Shown piece after piece: positions 51,206 through 64,000 of a stretch of 64,000 bases of DNA (position 1 is the stretch's first letter; each line of letters starts with the position of its first letter). Below the pieces are notes generated by a model, which made no database searches, had not been told where the DNA came from, and was given only the letters and a program-made list of their open reading frames with translations. The DNA lies in the NCBI GenBank assembly GCA_027886175.1, contig JAJNNQ010000100.1, positions 1,054,001 to 1,118,000 on the forward strand, read 5' to 3'. The stretch comes from Phylloscopus collybita. Its lineage: Eukaryota > Chordata > Aves > Passeriformes > Phylloscopidae. Both the position numbers and the translations under genes were made by a program.

Positions 51206-54175
51206 ATGGCGGCTCCGGCGGCGGTCGCCACGGCAGGTGAGCGCGGGGGGCAGAGCGGGCAGGCACGGACCGGCACGCCCATCACCGTGCAACCGGGCCG
51301 GGCCCCGCGGGGCGCACAAGGAGATGTAGGGCGGGGGTACACCGGGAAGAGGTGCATGGGGCGGGGGGGGCGTGGGGCCCTGCGGGGGGTGCCCGGCTGC
51401 AGGGCCAGGGGGATGTTGGGGAGGGGGGGGGGCGGGGACGGGGCATGGGGGGGGGTCTGTGCAGGGAGAGCCGGGGATGGAGAGAGAGAGCAGTGGGGTA
51501 CCCGGAGAATGTGGGGGGACACGGGGGTGTTCAGGGGTCTGAGGGAGTGCCCTGGTGACTCGGGGGGCAGTGGGATGCTCGCAGGAGGTGGGGGTGCAGT
51601 GGGGTGACAAGGGGAGGCTGTGGGTGGTCAGACGGAGCAGGACAGTGCACTGGGGATTTGGGGTTGCAATAGGGTGTCCAGAGAATGTGGGGGGACAGTG
51701 GGGTGGGGTGCCCGGGAGTGTAGAGGAGCAGCAGGGTGCTCACAGGACACGGAGGAACCCTGGGGTGCCCAGGGGGCGTGGGGAGCAGTGGGGTACCCTG
51801 CAGACATCCCGCACAGCTGTGCCGGTGCCGGTGTGCGGGGGGGCTTGGGGACAGGGAGGTGGCTGTGCTGGGGCAGCTGAGGGGGGGCCGCTATTCTGCG
51901 GGGGGGCTCCGGTATCCTGCGGGGGGCTGCACCTGGCCACAGAGGCGGTGCCAGGGCTCCCCTGCACGCCCGTCCCTCCCGCGTGTGGCCCGCACACGAC
52001 TCTGCCGGGGCAGCCCCGGCCGTGGCACCGGGGGACCGGCGGGACACCGGGCCCTTGAGGGGACAGTGCCACTGGGGCGGGCTGCGGGTGGCGTGGGGTG
52101 ATGACCGGTGCCGTGGGGTGCCGGTACCGGCGGCTGCCCGGCTCTGCGGTTGCCGTGAGTCAGCACACGTCGTGCGGGAGAGATCCCTGATCCGGCCCCG
52201 CTCCCGCCAGGCAGCCGGTGAGCCCAGGCCGGAGCGGGCGGTGTGGCTGGTGACACTGCTGGTGACACTGCTGGTGACACGGAGGGACCATGCAGGCGGA
52301 GGCCAGAGGGGAGTTCTGCAGCCGGGACCAGCGCCCTGGTGGGTGGGGGCGTGGTGTGGGCAGGGGGGGGGCCGTGCTCCTTACGGTGACACGGAGCGGT
52401 GTCACCCCCCGGGGCTGGGCACTGCGCGGGCCGAGGTGGCGGGAGCGGGCAAGAGCAGGCAGCCCCCGTGTCCGCCCCAGGGGGAGCTTCTCTGCTCTGG
52501 AGTGGGATGAGAACTCCATTTCCCGGCCCGGAGGGAACGTACCGCCAGCGCGGGGTGCCTGATCCCCGCTGTGGGGCCAGGATGTGGCAGAGCCAGTGTC
52601 GGGGCAGAGGGCTGGTGTCCCGCTGGTGTCCCACTGGTGTCCTGCCCATGTCCTGCAGCTCCACGTGCCAGCAGCAGGAACAGCCCGTAAAATCCCTTTC
52701 CCCTTTGGGTCGGAGGTCTCTGTCCCTGCCCCGCTGTCACCGTCCCTGTGCCGTGTCACCCGGTATCTCAGTGGTGGCATGGTTTGGTGGTGGCCCGTGC
52801 TGCCAGGGCACCGACCCCGGCAGGACTGGCTGCTGTGTCCCCCCGTGCTGCCCCGGGCACACAGGGACCCCTCCCACCCTCGGTGCCCGCTGAGCCCCGA
52901 GACGCGGCTGTGCCCCCACCGTGTGCCACAGCCACGGGCTGTGCCACCACCCTGTGCCATGACCGTGGCCGTGTGCCACGGCCGCCTTGTCCCTCCGGCT
53001 CCTCCCGGGGACGGTCCCGGCACAATCCGCCCTTGTCCGGCCCCGGCACAGGCTGCGCTTTGTCTCGCCGACACAAAGGGGCTGCGCGGGGAGGGGGGCG
53101 CGGGGCGGGGGCTGCCAGCTTCCGACACGAGGGGCTCAGGCAGCTCTGTCCGTCCTCCCGCTCCTCCCCGGGGGTCCTGCTGTCCCCGGCCCCTTAGCTG
53201 GGCACGCCCTGAGTGCTGGGAGGGGGGCCCGAGAGGAGCTGCCCTCACTGACACAGAAAGTGTTGATGTGGCAGAGCTTGGCAAAGAGCCACTGGTCCCG
53301 GAGCGCCCTGCAGGGACCCCCACCCATGGGCCGGCCCAGGAGACCCCCCGAATCCCCGCGGAGGAGCAGGGTGGCATCCCCATCCCCAGCGCCGGCCTGC
53401 TGCAGGTCACCGAGCGCCGACGTGAGTGAGCCCTGGCCTGGGGTCCCTGCCTGTCCCTGCCAGCTCCTGGGCTCCCCGCCTGTGCCTGAGTCCCCTGCTT
53501 TGTCCCTGGGATGTCTGCCTGCCCACAGCATCACCTGCCTGTCCCTTGCACCTCGGCTCTGCTGCGGGGTTTCCTGCCTATCCCCGAGAGTCCTCTGCCA
53601 GCCCCTGGGGTCTCCTGCCTGTCCCTGGGGTCCCCTGACACCCCTAGGGTCCCCTGCCCAGTCATGCCCACCCCCCCCAGCCCCTCACACCCCCACCTCC
53701 CTGGGCCCCGAGCACCAGACCTCCACCTCCCCCAGCGGGGACAGCGGTGGGTCCCCAGCCTCTGGCGGTGCCCGCAGAGCCCCTGAGCAGCGTGTCCTCG
53801 CTGGAGGTGCACTTCGACCTGCTGGACCTGACGGAGCTGACGGATATGTCGGACCAGGAGCTGGCCGAGGTCTTCGCCGACTCCGACGAGGAGAACGTGG
53901 CCGGAGAGACTCCCGGCGGTGAGCGGGGCTCCGGGGCCGCCGGTTCCGGTCTGTCCGCCCCTCCCGGTGCGTCGCTGACCGCCCATCCGGCCGTGCGTCC
54001 CGCAGGGCTGCAGCCGCCGCCGGTGCCGCGGGCCGGGTACCTGCGCTCGCCCTCCTGGACCCGCGCACGGGAGCAGGGCCGGGACAAGAAGCATCTGAGT
54101 GACCCTGAGCTGCCGCCGGGACCACCGGGACCCCCGGACGCCTTCCTGCCCGCTGAACGCCCGCGGGAGCCATAG
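51206..54175 (+). CDS. DBNDD1: DBNDD1, dysbindin domain-containing protein 1
   Basis: Exons 51206-51236, 53257-53421, 53778-53918 and 54006-54175 give 168 residues (human about 158). Exon 3 carries the dysbindin-domain core [18 protein letters not shown] and [13 protein letters not shown], almost unchanged from human. Exon 4 keeps [12 protein letters not shown] and an ERP-type end. Exon 2 ends LLQVTERR like human. The domain is shared with dysbindin, but DBNDD1's own role is poorly known; it is soluble and acidic. The first exon is uncertain: an alternative start exon at 52290-52338 is also phase-compatible. It is divergent from GAS8 and convergent with DEF8. Confidence 0.92.
52290..52338 (+). 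CDS. DBNDD1: alternative first exon of DBNDD1 (candidate)
   Basis: ATG at 52290 opens [16 protein letters not shown] and ends at a G|GTGGGT donor in phase 1, the same phase as the 51236 donor, so it could splice to 53257. The human gene has isoforms with different N-termini. I have no transcript evidence. Confidence 0.35.
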
Positions 54176-55409
54176 GGACAAAACCCGCCGGGGGACGCCG
54201 GTGCTGGTCCCGTCGGTACCGATGGAGCCCGTCCCCGGGCGCAGGACTCCCGTTAGCCCGCCCGAAGGACAGAGGCGGCCCCAGCCCCGCGGCGGGGACG
54301 TACCGAGGCTGCCCTCAGCCGGTGGCCCGCGGCCCCGGGGGGAAACCGGGCCAGCCCCGCCGGCCCCGGGAGCGGCACGGCCTTGGTTGCCGGGAGCGGC
54401 GGGTGGGGCCAGGACGGGACGGGTCGCACGGCTCAGCGCGGCCCGACGGAGCGCGGCCGGTGCCGGTGCCCGCTCGGTTCTGATGTAGCAGTGCTGTGAT
54501 CCGGTAAAACCCGACCGACCGACCCACCGCCGGCCTCTGCCCCTCTGCGCCGCCGCGTTGGGGAGCGGGAGGAGCTGGGGGCACGGAACGCCTCGGGAGC
54601 AGCGGGACTGCGAGTGCCCGGCCGGTACCGGGGCAGCGTGGTCGTGGCCACTCTCGATGGGCGGGAGAGCGGCGGTGACCGCGGAACATCCCCGATAACG
54701 TCGCGCAGCGCAATTCTATCCCGCGGCCGGGGCCGGGTCGGTCCCGGTGCTCGCCTCCGGCAGCCCCAGCCTCGGCGGGAGCTCCCGGGCTGCCAGCCCC
54801 GGGCGTTCGCTCATCCTGCCCGTGTCCCCGGTGCCCCCCGCCGCCGCCCGAAGCAGGGACACGAGTGCTGGGTTGCGCAAAGAGGCTCGTTAATGCTACA
54901 GGAAACACCGGGGAGAAGGGGAGGCAGCGGCTCCACACCGCACCCGGTCCAGCCCGGGGAAGGTCCCACAATATCCCCCCCGGGGCTCGGCCCCCGGTAA
55001 CGGTGGTGCCGTGGGCTGGGGAAGGACCAGAGTCCGGTGTTGTGTGCGGGAGGGACTCGGTCCCATCCCGGTGCCAGGGCTGAGCTCTCCTGACAGCCCC
55101 TGGCCTGCACCCCATCCCTGCCCGCACCCGGTTCCAGGCAGGGACGGCAGGAGCCGCTGTGGGGCCTTAACCGGATCCCAGTTAACCCGATCCTGGCCCC
55201 TGCGGTGAGGCTCTCCCTGCTCCCGGGAAGGGCTGGGGTCCAGCAGTGATTCCCTCCCAGCAGTGCTGCCATTTCCATGAGCAGAAGATCCCAGAGCCAG
55301 GGCCAGCCCAGTTCCCGAACACCATTGGGTTGATTGCGTCCATCCCAGGGCCCTCTGATGGGTGGGGGGCGGTCTTGGGCCCGAGACCCCACAATGGGGC
55401 CAAACCCCC
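54176..55409. other. convergent 3' regions of DBNDD1 and DEF8
   Basis: Very CpG-rich to about 54.8 kb, then less so. It should hold both 3' UTRs. I see no canonical AATAAA for either gene and no further exon. Confidence 0.5.
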
Positions 55410-59403
<3,994 letters not shown>

Positions 59404-59419
59404 TGCCACTGTCCTGCTG

Positions 59420-60010
59420 GGGAAGGGACACTGTCACCCCAGCACTGGCACTGGCATCATCACCAGCACCCCGTCACAGGCACTTGCACCATATCACCAG
59501 CACCCACACCCTGGTGCCAGCACTATCACCCCATCGCAGGCACCAATAGCACCTCAGCAGCACCGACTGTCACCAGCACCCTGTCATGGCACTGACACTC
59601 CGGCATCGGCACTGATGTCCCAGCACCAGCAACACTGTCACCAACACCAGCACTGACACCCCGGCAGCGACACCCTGGCACTGTCACCTCAGCACTGACA
59701 CTTCGTCACCAACAGCAACACCCGGTACACCCACCGGGGGTACCGGCACCGACACCCCTACACCGACACTGAAACCCTGTCATCGGCACCGACACCCCTA
59801 CACCGACACCTCCTCACCGTCACTGACACCCTGGTACACCCACGGAAACCCCAGCATTGGCAGGAACACCGACACACGGGAACAAACACCGGCACAAACA
59901 AACACCGGCACTGCCACCAACACCGACACACCGTCACCGGCAATGACACCGAAACACCGGCACTGCCACAAGCACCGACACACCGTCACCGGCATTCTGT
60001 CACAAGCATC
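59420..60010. repeat. CACCGACAC-type low-complexity repeat in DEF8 5' intron
   Basis: Nearly 600 bases of short variable repeats of 'CACCAGCAC/CACCGACAC/CCGGCACTG', upstream of the DEF8 start codon exon and inside its probable first intron. Confidence 0.85.
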
Positions 60011-60019
60011 AGCACCGCA

Positions 60020-60505
60020 GCACCGTCCCAGACACCTCGGTCCTGGCACCATACCCCGTCTCCGTTCCCGTCCCTGTCCCCGTCTCCGTCCCCGCGGACA
60101 GACGCGTCTCTCCGCCTCCCACGCCCGTGCCCCCGCCCTGCCCCGCCGGCACCGCCCGCTTCGGCCCACGGTCACCACGTACCGGCACCGTCCACCCATC
60201 CCGGTCCCCCGAGGGTCGCGCTGTCCCCGCGCTGTCCCCGCGCTGTCCCCGCGCTGTCCCCCCGCAGCCCCCGCGCCCAGCGGAGCCCCTCCCGCGCGTC
60301 CGCCAGGGGGCAGCGCCCCCGCCCCGCTCACCGCCGCGCGCCGCCGCGCCCGCCCGCGCGCCGCGCCCCGCCCCCGCGAGGCCACGCCCACTCCCTGCAC
60401 CGGCCCCCTGAAGCCCCGCCCTCTGCCCCGCCCCTCGCGCCCTGCCTGCTGCTGCCCCCTGCCGGCCGGCAGACCGCACTGCGCCGCGCCGCGCCCGGGC
60501 GGGGC
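60020..60505 (-). promoter_or_regulatory. DEF8: DEF8 CpG island with non-coding first exon donor
   Basis: A strong CpG island. On minus GGCGG|GTGAGCGG places a donor after base 60332. The matching acceptor CCCCAGCAG lies ten bases before the DEF8 ATG, so the start region is probably here, with a first intron of about 0.9 kb. Confidence 0.6.
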
Positions 60506-60518
60506 CGCTCCGCGACAT

Positions 60519-60740
60519 CCGCACTGTCCCCACCCTACAGCCCCCGGCCCCACGGCCACCATCCGCACTGTCCCCACCCTACAGCCCCCGGCCCCACGGC
60601 CGCCATCCGCACTGTCCCCACCCCTACAACCCCTGGCCGCCACCCGCACTGTCGCCACCCCTACAACGCACGGCTGCCACCCGCACTGTCCCCGCCCCTA
60701 CAACCCCTGGCCTCACAGCTGCCACCTGCACTGTCCCCAC
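60519..60740. repeat. 37-43 bp minisatellite upstream of DEF8
   Basis: About five copies of a unit beginning CCATCCGCACTGTCCCCACC, progressively diverged towards the right. Beyond it, to 61333, I see only C-rich unique DNA downstream of TUBB3. Confidence 0.85.
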
Positions 60741-61333
60741 GGCTGCAGGCTCCAGCCCCTAAACCCCCAGCTATACCATACTTTGTCCATACATCCCCCA
60801 TCCCCACAAACCCACAGGCTCCATCCCCATTGTCACCATCCCTACAGACCCCACCCCTACAGCCTTCATCACCAGCGTCCCCATCCCCACAGCCCTTAGC
60901 CCCACTGTCCCCGTTCCTGTAGCCCCTTGTTCCTATAGCCCACAGCCCTACCAGCCTCCAAAGCCAGGGGGCTCAGATCAAGGAGCTTCCTGAGTCCTTC
61001 ACAACTGGGCACACACCCAGCCCTGGGGAAACACCCTGGGGTCCCTGGGGTCTGTGCTACCACCTCAGTATGGGGAACAAAGGGCCAGCTGTGTCCTGGC
61101 CCAGGGAGGTGGCTGCCACACCCCCCCAGCATGGAGGAGGGTGACAGTGGGGACAAAGGCACAGCCTGCGGGGGCAGCTGGATCTGAGGAGCAGAAGGGC
61201 GGGGGCAGTACATGGGGGCTTCCCAAACACCTCCCCTGGCTGGGAATGGCTGGAGGGGCTGAACCGTGGGCGTGTCCCCTGTCTCCCCCCCCACCCAGCA
61301 GCCACAGACACGCAGTACCTGGACAGCAATAAA

Positions 61334-61339
61334 TTTATT
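61334..61339 (-). terminator. TUBB3: poly(A) signal of TUBB3
   Basis: AATAAA on minus about 200 bases after the TUBB3 stop. It is part of the self-complementary AATAAATTTATT, so a hexamer exists on both strands. Confidence 0.8.
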
Positions 61340-61541
61340 AAGTATTCAAAAAAAATAATAAGACACGAACCAGTAAAAAACGAAAAGGGGGGAGGTAGGA
61401 AAGGGGCCGAGGGGCCGAGCCGGCTCAGGGGGGGATGGGCTCAGGAGACACTGAGGGGATGGCGGGGGGAGCAGCACCGGGGGGGTGCAGCAGCGCGAAG
61501 CCGAGGGGGCTGCGGGCAGTGCCGGGGGGCGGCGCCGGGCG

Positions 61542-63998
<2,457 letters not shown>

Positions 63999-64000
63999 GG

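Overview
This window is vertebrate nuclear DNA, most likely from a bird. All genes are split by GT-AG introns, are compact and GC-rich, and are interspersed with short 5'-truncated CR1 LINE copies, the dominant avian retroelement. The gene order matches two human 16q blocks joined together: CDH3-CDH1-TANGO6 (human 16q22.1) and URAH-GAS8-DBNDD1-DEF8-TUBB3 (human 16q24.3). I would place it on the bird equivalent of chicken chromosome 11. The species cannot be named from the sequence.

Layout. 1.6-21.6 kb (minus): TANGO6, 17 coding exons, with CR1 fragments, a 39-bp minisatellite and a long TATC microsatellite in its introns. 23.4-31.1 kb (minus): CDH1 (E-cadherin, chicken L-CAM), 16 exons. 32.4-38.1 kb (minus): CDH3 (P-/B-cadherin, K-CAM), directly upstream of CDH1 in the known avian tandem arrangement. 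39.0-42.1 kb (plus): a third cadherin gene, head-to-head with CDH3. It has a signal peptide, almost no prodomain, EC1-EC4 nearly identical to CDH1 (introns included), one extra EC2-type module, and no transmembrane or cytoplasmic exons. 43.1-43.8 kb (plus): URAH (5-hydroxyisourate hydrolase), intact. 44.1-50.6 kb (minus): GAS8/DRC4, tail-to-tail with URAH. 51.2-54.2 kb (plus): DBNDD1, divergent from GAS8 over a shared CpG island. 55.4-59.4 kb (minus): DEF8. 61.5-64.0 kb (minus): TUBB3 exons 2-4; exon 1 lies beyond the right edge.

How the genes relate. CDH1 and CDH3 are classical adhesion receptors with catenin-binding tails. Their last coding exons are identical at the DNA level, which points to gene conversion. 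The third cadherin shows a second, larger conversion tract with CDH1 (about 2 kb, inverted) and is predicted to be secreted. It would carry the CDH1 adhesive face without an anchor, so it could act as a natural soluble competitor of E-cadherin. This secreted paralogue, kept similar to CDH1 by conversion and sitting at the junction of the two syntenic blocks, is the most unusual item in the window. Its last splice phase also fits the URAH exon, so a cadherin-URAH fused transcript is formally possible. The other genes are ordinary single-copy orthologues: Golgi/secretory organisation (TANGO6), purine catabolism (URAH), motile cilia (GAS8), a dysbindin-domain protein (DBNDD1), lysosome positioning (DEF8) and neuronal beta-tubulin (TUBB3).

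Limits. Exon borders were read by eye from splice signals, phase continuity and remembered orthologue structure. Reading phase is continuous through all the multi-exon models. First exons (TANGO6, CDH3, URAH, DBNDD1) are the least certain parts.
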